A stretch of DNA of 64,000 bases, taken from positions 36,001 to 100,000 of the forward strand of contig CAUYUJ010018721.1 in NCBI GenBank assembly GCA_963575745.1. Reading direction: 5' to 3'. Shown here in pieces: positions 32,551 through 41,690 of the stretch. Under the pieces are notes generated by a model. The model did not search any database and was not told the DNA's origin. It was given only the letters and a program-made list of their open reading frames with translations. The stretch comes from Prorocentrum cordatum (taxonomy: Eukaryota > Sar > Dinophyceae > Prorocentrales > Prorocentraceae). Each line of letters starts with the position of its first letter. Position 1 is the first letter of the stretch. Both the position numbers and the translations under genes were made by a program.

Positions 32551-32713
32551 ACCAGCACCAAGATCGGCGGTGTGCCTCCACCGAGGGATGGAGATCCCGA
32601 TCTCGGTGCTGGTGGTAATATTCTGGCTTCCAAGGTGACCGAAGTATTACCACCAACACCGAAATCCAGGATCATCTTCCCCCTGTGGAGGCAACCCCCG
32701 TTCTGGTGTTGGT
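32551..32713. repeat. Three consecutive overlapping hairpins
   Basis: Hairpin 1 (32551-32613) pairs ACCAGCACCAAGATCGG with CCGATCTCGGTGCTGGT. Hairpin 2 (32611-32654) pairs GGTGGTAATA with GTATTACCACC. Hairpin 3 (32652-32713) pairs ACCAACACC with GGTGTTGGT. Consecutive hairpins share their boundary arms. The whole block is also an inverted repeat at lower identity: GTGCCTCCACCGAGGGA at the left mirrors the complement of CCCCCTGTGGAGGCA at the right. No coding capacity. Confidence 0.75.
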
Positions 32714-32879
32714 GCCCATTTCCAGGCCTCCAATCGTGGCCATCTCGGAGGCCTCCGGGACCGTGTGGAGCTGCAGAGGGGCCCGGAAGGTGGGGACGCC
32801 CGGGTGTTTTGAGAGGTGCTGGAGCACGTCTTGGAGGCACCTGGGCCATCTCGTCGGCCTTCGTTGCCTGCCTCCGCCG

Positions 32880-33095
32880 TCTCGACAGCTCGGGAGCGCG
32901 GATCTATAGTTCTTGTGCGAGGGATCGTGGCCTCGTGGGCGCGGAGCCATCGTATTCTACACGGGCCTGTGGCCTCGGCAGCGCGGATCCACTTGTTTGT
33001 GCCAGGGATCGTGGCCTCGGGAGCCCGTACCCATCGCTCTCTACGAGGGATCGTGGCCGTGGCCTCGGGAGCGCGGGCCCAGCTTCTTCCTATGA
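32880..33095. repeat. About four tandem repeats of roughly 54 bp
   Basis: The unit contains GGGATCGTGGCCTCGGGAGC and a variable pyrimidine-rich part. It ends about 130 bp before the last ceramide synthase exon. The CGAGGGATCGTGGCC core also appears at about 5022. Confidence 0.7.
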
Positions 33096-33225
33096 CGGAA
33101 GGGGGAATTGCGCATGCTGGTAGGTGCCAGAAGAGGGGGGGGGGCCTGGAAGAGCACACCATCCCTACCAGACAGACCTTGGCATTCTGCCGCGCCTCAG
33201 CGTGCCCGGGGGGGCACAGTCGCGG

Positions 33226-33396
33226 GTTCACCTGTTCTGGTTCTTCCTCATCCTCAAGGTTGCGAAGAAGGCTCTCGTGGGCGGCACCGTGCAGAACGAT
33301 GAGCGTTCCGACAGCGAGAGCGAGGACGAGGAGCCGGACGCCAGCACGGGCAAGCAAGCGGGACAGGGCGAGTGCGCAAGCAAGAAGAAGAAGTAG
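33226..33396 (+). CDS. Ceramide synthase, last exon (end of final helix and C-terminal tail)
   Basis: Encodes VHLFWFFLILKVAKKALVGG, then an acidic tail with NDERSDSESEDEEPD, ending SKKKK and TAG at 33394-33396. W-F-F-L-I-L-K-V-A-K-K-A-L plus a D-x-RSD-x-ES-x-x-EE tail is the usual C-terminus of eukaryotic ceramide synthases and completes the helix cut at 29953. The spliced protein would have about 411 residues, normal for the family. The terminal KKKK fits a dilysine ER-retrieval signal, which is an inference. The open frame continues upstream to 33124 without similarity, so that part is taken as intron. Confidence 0.8.
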   Translation, partial: VHLFWFFLILKVAKKALVGGTVQNDERSDSESEDEEPDASTGKQAGQGECASKKKK

Positions 33397-33636
33397 ACAT
33401 CGATCTCTCTCGAAGGCCTCCTTCTCGGGCTGCCTCCCACTTCTGTTACTCCATCATCCGCCGTAGGAGGTCTGGCCAGAATCCGAGAGCCGACTCTGAG
33501 CCGAGTTGGGCGGCGTCGGGTGGAGCCGGCGGCGAGCTGAGGAGCTCCAGCGCCACGCAGAATTCAGGAAGCCCACGTTGGCCAGCACGCATGCATTCGT
33601 CTCTTCAGAAGCCTGGGCATGCTCCTCGGTTTCAGT
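33397..33636. other. Sequence downstream of the ceramide synthase gene
   Basis: 240 bp of non-repetitive sequence. No polyadenylation signal of the AATAAA type is present. Confidence 0.45.
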
Positions 33637-33805
33637 TCGGGGGTGGACAGACCTCCTACCCTGACACGTCGATTAAGGAATTGGCCGTTTTCGGTTCGCG
33701 AGAGGGCGTCGCGGCCGTCATTTTTGCGGGTCCAGGTCCGTCGGTTTCGGTCCCAGGCCGTTTTCACTAAGGGGAGGTCTACTAAAAGGAGGTTGATCCA
33801 CCGCC
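33637..33805. mobile_element. MITE-1 copy 3
   Basis: The best-preserved copy, about 169 bp. Left terminal repeat TTCGGGGGTGGACAGACCTC; right terminus GGAGGTTGATCCACC then GCCGA. The interior is nearly identical to copy 1 (GGAATTGGCCGTTTTCGGTT, GGTCCAGGTCC, CAGGCCGTTTTCACTAAGGG). It lies 240 bp downstream of the ceramide synthase stop codon. No transposase is encoded. Confidence 0.8.
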
Positions 33806-34440
33806 GATCAGTCGGTCATTCTGTGTGCCTGTCCTTCCTCGCTGGCTTGGGCCAGCCCTGCAGGAGGACTTCAGCGCTAAAGCTGCGCATGTCTCACTTG
33901 CGCGAAGTCTTGTTGACGTTAATGATCATGCGGCCCCGTGGGACCATCTTGCAAAAGTATCTTTGATTCTGCGTCCACCGACTGTGATCAGGAGATGCTA
34001 GAGGAGCTGGTAAAGGGGGAGGAGTGTTTCCTTCGAGACCGCCTTGGAGTCTTCTGGACTGACGGAGCCGACCCGGACTCGACTATCTGACGCAGGGTCA
34101 GCCTTGATTCGACGGGGTCCCGACGTCCACTCCACGCGTGTGTGGACTTCAGCGCCGCGGCGCTGAACGTATTATCTGGGTGGAGACGTAAACAGGCGGC
34201 ATGGGGCCAGTGGGTTTGTCATGTGCGCGCGGCCCTCCTTCACTCGTACACAAGATTGGGGCTCTGAAGAGCAAGGAGCACATCTGCTTCGGATGGCGCT
34301 CGGTGCCCGTCAGGTTCGCACTTCGGGCCACAGCACAGCACGCCAGCCTGACATGATACTCGGAGGTCACTGGAGGCCCCTGGGTGTCTTCAATGGGTAC
34401 CCAGGTGCCGCAAAGACTCCAACACGTTAAGCAACTATCC
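33806..34440. other. Unassigned sequence
   Basis: Non-repetitive, moderate GC. No gene was recognised on either strand. Confidence 0.4.
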
Positions 34441-34449
34441 TTACGATGC

Positions 34450-34899
34450 GGTGGCCGAGGGGGAGGAGGGGGAGCAGGAGGAGGAAGAGGAGGAGGAGGA
34501 GGAGGAGGAGGAGGAGGAGGAAAAGGAGGAGGAGGAGTGCAAGGACGAGAGAGAGAGAGAAGGAGGAGGAGGAGGAGGAGGAGGAGGAAGGAGGAGGAGG
34601 AGGAGGAGGAGGAGGAGTGCAAGGAGGAGAGAGAGAGAGAGAGAGAGAGAAGAGGAGGAGGAGGAGGAGGGGAGGAGGAGGAGGCGGAGGAGGAGGAGGA
34701 GGAGGAGGAGGGGGGGGGGGAGGAGGAGGCGGAGGAGAGGAGGAGGAGGAGGGGGGGGGGGGAGGAGGCGGAGGAGGAGGAGGAGGAGGAGGCGGAGGAG
34801 TTGGGGGAGGAGGCGGAGGAGGCGGAGGAGTTGGAGGAGGAGGGAGGAGGAGGAGGAGGGGAGGAGGAGGAGGAGGAGGAGGAGGAGGAGGAGGAGGAG

Positions 34900-34934
<35 letters not shown>

Positions 34935-35060
34935 GAGGAGGAGGAGGAGGAGGAGGAGGAGGAGGAGGAGGAGGGAGGGAGGAGGAGGAGGAGAAGGAGG
35001 GCAATGAGGAGGGAGAGAAGCAGGAGGATGAGGAGGATGATGAGGAGGAGGAGGAGGTTC
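34450..35060. repeat. Longest (GGA)n field, about 600 bp
   Basis: Almost continuous GGA with GAGAGA islands (34551-34561, 34629-34651), G runs (34710, 34750, 34900) and GGC variants. Every plus-strand frame is open (poly-Glu, poly-Arg, poly-Gly) and so are the minus-strand frames (poly-Ser, poly-Pro, poly-Leu). Confidence 0.97.
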
Positions 35061-36660
35061 ACCCATTAACTATGATGCAGGCTTCCCTGTGGTGCCTGCC
35101 GCCTGCAGCACGGTTCGAGTGGGTCCAACGTGATCTATACGCCATTGGAGCTTGCATTGTCCCGAGCTCGATGCATGCAGCGGTGTTGTGGCTTCGGACC
35201 GCAACACCTCGCGTTATCAGAAACGAGTCCAGCGCGACCCACCTTCGCCAGGGCACGAGAGGGCGGATCGGTGAAGGACGTTCCCGATGTGGCGAGGGGA
35301 ACCTAGAGATCAGCACTTCTTGTTCGCGGCAGATTGGGCCGTCTGTGTCGCACTGGCAATGCACCAGATAGGTCGGGCCAGGAACATCTTCAAACTGTAG
35401 AAATGCGAGCGTAGAATCGACACTTATAAGACTGCGGCAAACAGGACGTGATTAAATGAAATTAGAACAGCAAGTGTACTTAGAAACTGCTCAGGGCGCG
35501 GGCCCAAGTATCGCCAGGGTCCGTATGGAGCTTTGCTCCCTGTACGTCAAACGCGGCATCTTCCGGACGCTGGGGGGGGGTCGGCCCCCGCGCCAGAAGA
35601 AGGGACGACCGGAGCTCCACGCAACGATTGACCAACCCACCCTGCCAGGCGTCTAGGATGACGACCATGGCGATAACGGCGAAGGTGACGACGACGACGA
35701 CGGCGACGGCGACGGCAACGGCGACAGTGACGACGGCGACCCGCACGACGGGTTGGGTGGGGGGACGTTGCGCGCGGAGAGCACAACACACACCACACCG
35801 GCGGGCTCATCGCTGGGCGCACTTCTGCCGTGGCAGGAGAGGGCGGTTCGGTGAGGGACGCTCCCGATGTGGAGAGGGGGGGCGTTTCCTTCTGGTATAT
35901 TGCAGAAGGCCAGAGGCCAGCACCTCTTGTTGGAGCGGCTCGCGGAGGGGCACTGTCTTTCTGCCTTGGGCCCTGGTGTGACAGTACCTTGCCACAGCTC
36001 GCCCGCGGCACTGCTCACGAGAGAGCGATCCCTTCCGGGCAGAGGCGATGGGCTCCTGCTGGGCCGACCCACACTGGTCGAAGTCTCTCGTCTTGGCGAA
36101 GTCGTTGCCGTCGGCCCATCGCGCAGCCGTGGCTGGTGGGGAAGCCAGAAGGTACGGATACCGCTGCTCCCCGGACCTCTCCCGGGGTGCGCTCTGACCA
36201 GGATTTCGAGGCGAATGCAGCGGTGGCGCCGAGGGCTTCCGAGGAGGCCCCCAAAAGGGGAATAACGAGCGCGGGGGTAGAGGTATGGGCGCCTTTGCCT
36301 CCTCGGAGCTGGGCCATGGTCGCACCGGCTCTTGCATCCCTCTTGGGGTGCCTTGGGAGCTCTCTTGTATCGGGGGAGCGTAAGACCCGGGTTTGCCAGG
36401 ACTCGGGTTCGCCATCGTTTTTTGACGACCGCGCCTCGGATTTTGACGAGGAGGAATTTCGTGGGATGTCTGCAGCGGGAGGCCTCGTCAAAATGCAGGC
36501 TCGGCCTCGTCATTTTTTTGAAGACCTCGTCGGGGATTTCCGAGTCCCCTGCACCCAGGTCTTACGTCCCCCTGATTGCAGGGCCCTCTCGGGTCCCTCC
36601 GTGGGGCCTCCGCGTGGTCTCTCACGGGAGCGCGCGGTCTGCAGTCGGCGGGGCGGACGT
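35061..36660. other. Unassigned sequence
   Basis: 35235-35345 and 35830-35935 share words (GGAGAGGGCGG.TCGGTGA.GGACG, CCCGATGTGG.GAGGGG, CCAGCACCTCTTGTT.G), a diverged duplication about 590 bp apart. 35685-35735 is a GACGGC run. No gene was recognised. Confidence 0.4.
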
Positions 36661-37412
36661 GGGAGGAGGAGGAGGAGGAGGAGGAGGAGGAGGAGGAGGA
36701 GGCGGACGTGGGAAGAGGAGGAGGAGGAGGAGGAGGAGGAGGAGGAGGAGGAGGAGGAGGAGGAGGAGGAGGAGAGGAGGAGGAGGAGGAGGAGGAGGAG
36801 GAAAGAAGGGCGGGGAGGCGAGGAAGAGGAGGGAGCCAAGGGCGAGGAGGCGAGGAAGGGGAGGAGCAGGAGGAGGAGAAGGAGGAGGCGGAGGCGCAGG
36901 AGGAGGAAGCCAGGGGCGAGGCGGCGAGGAGGCGAGCAGGATGAGGGGGGCCCTGTGGCGATGATCAACCACAAGCACCAGAGATCGCCGCCGTCATCGC
37001 CGGCGCCGCAGCCGTCGTCGACGTCGTCGACGTCGTGGTCGTCGTCGTCGTTGTCCTCGTCGACGTCGTCACCGTCGGAGCGCAAGCGGCCCGCAGCTGG
37101 CGCGGCGGTGGTGGCGTACTCTCCCGGGGAGCAGCAGTGGAAGGCCCGGCCAGGGGGGCGGGGCGCCAGGCCGCATCTCCGCGTCTTGCGTGGCCAGGAG
37201 CGGGGGGAGGCCCCTCCTCCTCCTCCTCCTCCTCCTCCTCCTCCTCCTCCTCCTCGTTTAGCAGGAGGCTCGACGACCCCAATCCCCGACTTGGTACGCC
37301 TTTCGGCTGGCTGAAGAGATTGAGGCCCAGCTCGGGGATGCGCGATGGGGGGGCGTCCATCACCCTGGGGTGGGGGTGGAACTCAGGGAGGAGGGGGAGG
37401 AGGAGGAGGAGG
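36661..37412. repeat. (GGA)n, (GTC)n and (TCC)n tracts
   Basis: GGA field at 36661-36880, a GTCGTCGTC run at 37010-37075, TCC at 37212-37256 and a short GGA run at 37387-37412. The sequence between them is GC-rich and unassigned. Confidence 0.9.
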
Positions 37413-38652
37413 ACCAGTGTAAAAACATGACCCAGCAACGATAGTGCAATAAACCCTCCCTCCAAGTTGCCTCGTCATACGTAGGCCCCGAAAGGAACTG
37501 CCCCGTTGGAAAACAACCGTTTGAAATTCCTGAGCTGTGCCAAAACACCACTCCTGGTACTTCAACGCCGCGAATCACCGTTACTGTTGCGTCTTGACGA
37601 TCCAGGATCGTGCCAGAACACCATTGCTGGGATTTCAACACCACGAATCAGCGTAGTTGTTGCGCCCTGACCACCCGGCATCATGCCAATCACACAACTC
37701 TTGAGACGTTAGCCATGAGAATCCTTGAACTTGTTGTAAACTTCCAAAACGATTCTGCGCGGGCGGGAGCCACATTTATTTTGAAAATGAACCCGGCGCG
37801 ACCCCAATTACAGACAGAGGGAAAAGCTTCCTACTGCATGGGCGCATTGTTCGGCATGGCTTTGCGTTGCTTGGCAGTACTTTGCATTGCTTGGAACGGG
37901 CACAGTTAGGATACAAGGCACCGGGGGCGGGGAACCTGGGGAGCCCGGGGAACACGGTGAATCCGAGGAGCCCCGGGAACCCAGGGAACCCGAGAACCCC
38001 GGGGAACCCGGGGAACCGGGGGACTTCTTGGGAACCCGGGGGGAACCCGGGGAACCCGAGGAACCGGACGAACCCGAGGAACCGGGTGGAACCCGAGGAA
38101 CCAGGGGAACCCGAGGAACCCGGAAAGCTCTTGCAATTTGCTTAACCGTATGTGCTCGGTGCTGGGGCGGTAGCCACATTCGGGAAACGGCCCGCCCTCC
38201 AACCGCGAAACTGTTGCAAATCTTGAAGGCGAGTGTGCGCGGCGCTGCGACGAGAGCCACATTTTGAAAACGGCGCGTCCTCCATCTGTGAAGCTGTTGT
38301 ACTTGTTTAACGGATGTGGGTAACGCTTGGGCGAGAGCCACATTTTGATAACGACCTGCCCTCCATCCGTAAAGCTTTCGCGATTTTTTTCAAGCGGATC
38401 TGCGTGTCGCGAAGGCGAGAGCCACATTAAAGAAACGAACCGTTTTTTTCATCCGTGAAGCTGCTCAGATTTCTAAGCTTCGGGATCCTGTATGGTGGGG
38501 AAGTCTCAGGCGACACGCCCAGCCCACCCTTTCGACCGGCTTCGGGGCGCGACATGGAGGAGTTGTGCATAAGGAAACGGAATGGAGGAGGAGGAGGAGG
38601 AGGAGGAGGAGGAGGAGGAGGAGGAGGAGGAGGAGGAGGAGGAGGAGGAGGA
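37407..38652. repeat. Composite dispersed repeat, copy II
   Basis: Same order as copy I. Block 1 (37411-37700) begins CCAGTGTAAA and contains GGAACTGCCCCGTTGGAAAA and CTGTTGCGTCTTGACGATCC. Block 2 is about 80-bp tandem units with GAGAGCCACATTTTGAAAAC (about 37740-37800 and 38128-38450). Block 3 (38460-38590) ends GGAATGGAGGAGG and passes into a GGA run (38584-38652). A private minisatellite (37925-38125) interrupts block 2. Confidence 0.75.
37925..38125. repeat. Short-unit minisatellite GGGAACCCG
   Basis: Units of 9-12 bp such as GGGGAACCCGGGGAACCCGA repeat about 18 times. They lie between members of the 80-bp tandem array of the composite repeat and are absent from copy I, so they look like a later expansion. 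Confidence 0.85.
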
Positions 38653-38689
38653 TTAGGAGGAAAAGGGAATAGGACAAGGGGAGAGAAGG

Positions 38690-38835
38690 AGGAGGAGGAG
38701 GAGGAGAAGGAGGAGGAAGAGCATTGATGAGGAGAAGAGAGCATGAGGAGGGGGAGGAGGCGGATGAGAAGGGTAGGAGGAGGAGGAGGAGAAGGAGGAG
38801 GAGAAAGAGTCGGAGGAGGAGGAGGTAGGATAATG
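38690..38835. repeat. Purine-rich GGA/GGAGAA tract
   Basis: Impure GGA sequence with GAAGAG and GATGAG variants. It follows the GGA end of composite repeat copy II. Confidence 0.85.
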
Positions 38836-38939
38836 ATATCATATGACTGCTTATCGTTACCCTCCTTCTGCTCCTGCTCCGCGTTTTCTTGAAGACGAAA
38901 CCACCTACATCTTAGCAAGCGTGGACCCCAGACAACGTG

Positions 38940-40060
38940 CTGCCAGCACCAGATGTAATACAATATATGTTGTACGATCTGCGTGGTGCAGCGTATGTTG
39001 TGCAATATGTCGTACATGGGTGATATGTTTCTACGTATACGAATAGTGCAACTGATGTGCTACAGCTTCTGTGTTACAGTCCATGTAATGCAAATTGCTG
39101 CCGCAATCATCACCCCTGTCGCAATCTGGTTTTCAAACCCATGCTGCGGCGATTGCGATGACTGCTTTGCGCTGGCTGGCGCTTCGCTGCGGCCGCGCTA
39201 AGGCGCGCAGGCTCGCGCGCAGAGTGGCCAGCTATTTTGGCGCGGCCGACGCGGCCGCGGTGGCGCTGACCGCTGAAGGCTCCGCCACGCGTCTCGGAGG
39301 CCGCGTTGGCGCACGGCTACTTCAATGCGGGCCGGTGGCTCGGGTAGACGCGGTACCATGGTGACATCAACACCGGCGGACACGATGATGGTAGTAGCGA
39401 GGATAGTGGCGAGGATGGCGGCAAGGCCAACGATGGCGCCGATGGTGGCCATGCCGATGGCGATGATGGTGTCCATGTCTTGGTGATGAAGGTTGTGGAA
39501 GGATCTCGACGTACGCGAACGGCCGACGCGCACGCGAGGCCCGCATGGTGTTATTTGACACCTCTTGTCCCATTGCCCGCTTCGGGCTCCTCTCTCCGTC
39601 TCGCGATTCTTTACTTGTCTGTGTTTACGCCTCCTATCTTCATGATGCTCTGCGTACTCTGCCTGTCCACCCTGTCTCCGCCGAAGCGTGTCGAGCCGTC
39701 TTGAGTGTTGTTCGCCATCAGGTCACCCGCCCCGCAGCCATCGCGCCCCCCCCCCCCAACGCGCGCGCAAAGGCGTTCGAACGATTTTGACACGCGCGCG
39801 CGAAAAAAACCGCATGGTTTCATTCGACGAGCATGTTGCACAACCTATGGTTTCTTTCGGATTTTGCAGGAGCGCGCCAACGCAGGCAGAAGAAATGGAA
39901 CGGTGCCGAGCCATTGTTTCCAGTTGTCTTCAAAAGCTTCGATCGGGAACTCCTTGTGAGACGTAGGGTTCTGGAGGAGTTCGGCATGCGTGTGTGGATT
40001 CTGCTATATTGCCGCAGAGGGGTTTGAAACCTTTTGGTTTGTGGCAGAATGGGTGTGGGC
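38940..40060. repeat. Large degenerate duplication, copy 1
   Basis: Begins with GTTGTGCAATATG satellite words. A GC-rich block (39127-39370) with TTTGGCGCGGCCGACGCGGC follows, then a GATGG/GTGACG-rich block (39370-39490), and a block ending with GGCGTTCGAACGATTTTGAC (about 39772). The same order occurs at 41400-42540. Translations are not conserved between copies, so I treat it as non-coding. Confidence 0.65.
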
Positions 40061-40239
40061 GCGCACTGTCAGAAAACACGCGTACGGGTGTCGAAAACGG
40101 GTCTGGTTGGGAAGGCATGGGATCAAACAGGTGATGCACCATGTAGTTCAACCATATGTAAAGTGCAGTGCCCCAGGGGGCCCGATAATTCCTGATGTGG
40201 GGTGGTGGTTGAGATTCATTTCTTGTCGGAAGAGAAAGC

Positions 40240-40430
40240 CTGCGCGAAACAATCTGCGATGTGCAATTGATGTGGTGAAAGTTTTGTGGTGCAACTTACG
40301 TGGTTCAATCAATGTTGTGTGAATCCCTTTGTGCAGTATATGGATTGCAACGTGTGTGGTACAATCTACGTAGGGCAACCCATATTATGAGCCCGGTGTT
40401 GTGCAAATTCATTTTGAGCAACACATGTAA
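40240..40430. repeat. GTGGTGCAA satellite words
   Basis: Irregular words such as TTGTGGTGCAACTTACGTGG. Same family as 41230-41690 and, in reverse complement, 2286-2490. Confidence 0.6.
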
Positions 40431-40544
40431 GAAAAACCTATGTGGTGGAATACATATACCCATACGATTACCATGCGGGTGATAAGGATGTTTGGGGGGA
40501 GGGCGCCAGCAATGCGCAACAGTGGCCGTTTCGATTTCACCGCC

Positions 40545-40850
40545 GATCTCACTATCCAGCCCACGATCGATCTCACTATCGATATCGTTATCGATCTCAC
40601 TATCGATCTCGGCTTCGATCTCACTATTCATCTCACGATCGATTCCACTATCGACCTCGCTATCAATCCCACACGATCGATCTCACGATCGATCTCTTCA
40701 TCGATCTCGTTATCGATATCACGGTCCATCTCACTATAGATCTCACTACCGATCTCTCACGATAGATCTCACTATCGATCTCACTATCGGTCCCATTATC
40801 GATCTCACTGTCGATTTCACTATCGATCTCACTATCGATCTCACCACGGG
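40545..40850. repeat. 12-bp satellite CTCACTATCGAT
   Basis: About 25 units of ATCGATCTCACT with a few CGTT and ACGA variants. The four-codon period gives a continuous Ser-Ile-Ser-Leu repeat in one frame. The dense GATC and ATCGAT content is striking in a GC-rich setting. Confidence 0.9.
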
Positions 40851-41095
40851 ACACCACAGGACAACGACGGGACACCGGCGGGACACCAGCGGGACACCGG
40901 CGGGACACCGGCGGGACACCGCGCGCCACCGGTTGCCGGGCGGAGGACCTTTTGGTCCGGCCGCGGCCCAGCCACGACGGGACACTGGCGGGACACAAGC
41001 GGCACACTGGCGGGACACCAGCGGGACACCGCACGCCACCGGTTGCCGGGCGGAAAACCTTTTGGTCCAACCGCGGCCCAGCCACAGGAGAATTT
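40851..41095. repeat. GGGACACCGGC satellite with higher-order duplication
   Basis: Units of about 12 bp (CGGGACACCGGCGGGACACC) run into a block of about 60 bp, CGCGCCACCGGTTGCCGGGC through CGCGGCCCAGCCAC. The whole arrangement is repeated once more about 112 bp on (block ends near 40976 and 41087). A higher-order unit of satellite plus spacer is therefore duplicated. Confidence 0.8.
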
Positions 41096-41229
41096 CCTCT
41101 CCCCCGCCCACGCAGCTTCGCCTCGCCCGTACGCACGGCACGAACAAGAAACCGAAATCGATTTCCCGGTAGAGGGGCTCTCCGTTCCACTTCGATCTCA
41201 CCCCCCAACCTCCGATACATGTGGGATCA

Positions 41230-41690
41230 CCCACGTGCGGAAACTATATGGTGCACCGTATTTCGTGCAGTCGGTGTGGTTTAATCTATGTGGTGTTATA
41301 TGAGTTGTGGATTTCAGATGGTGCAAATTTGAATATCTTATGCCGTGCAACCTTGGTGTTGCAACCCATGTTGTGGTCGCGATGATGTGACATTTTCTGT
41401 TGTGTAACAAATGTAATGCAACCTGCGTGGCGCAATCTATGTGGTGCAACTTACGTGGTGCAATCTATGTTGTGCAACCTATGTTGTGCAAGCTACGTTG
41501 TGCAATCTATGTGGTGCAAACGATGTCGTGGAATCGAGGTTGTACATACCCATGCTCAAGACATGTAGTACAGTCTATGTGGCGCAACCTATGTGGTGTC
41601 ACTTGCGTGGTGTATGGTATGGTGTGCAACCTGTATTGTTCAACGTATGTTTTGCAATGTATGTGGTGCGATTGGTTTTTGCACCTGGCG
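41230..41690. repeat. GTTGTGCAACCTAT minisatellite
   Basis: About 25 degenerate units of 14-16 bp (e.g. GTGGTGCAATCTAT). It introduces copy 2 of the large duplication, as similar words do for copy 1. Confidence 0.8.

Larger units (their letters stand above)
29954..33225 (+). other. Intron of the ceramide synthase gene (about 3.3 kb)
   Basis: Inferred from splitting of the conserved last helix: MLYPIQ at the end of exon 1 and VHLFWFF at the start of exon 2. No single GT/GC-AG pair gives a perfect join; candidate donors are GC at 29955 or 29960 and GT at 29967, and the candidate acceptor is AG at 33218-33219. The exact borders, or a tiny extra exon, are therefore unresolved. The intron holds a minisatellite, a composite repeat, GGA tracts, a three-hairpin foldback and a tandem array of about 54 bp. 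Confidence 0.6.

Noticed and set aside
34451-35371. Glu/Arg-rich protein encoded by the long plus-strand frames (and Ser/Pro/Leu on the minus strand)
   Set aside because: Pure translation of a GGA tract. All frames are open and none has a domain.
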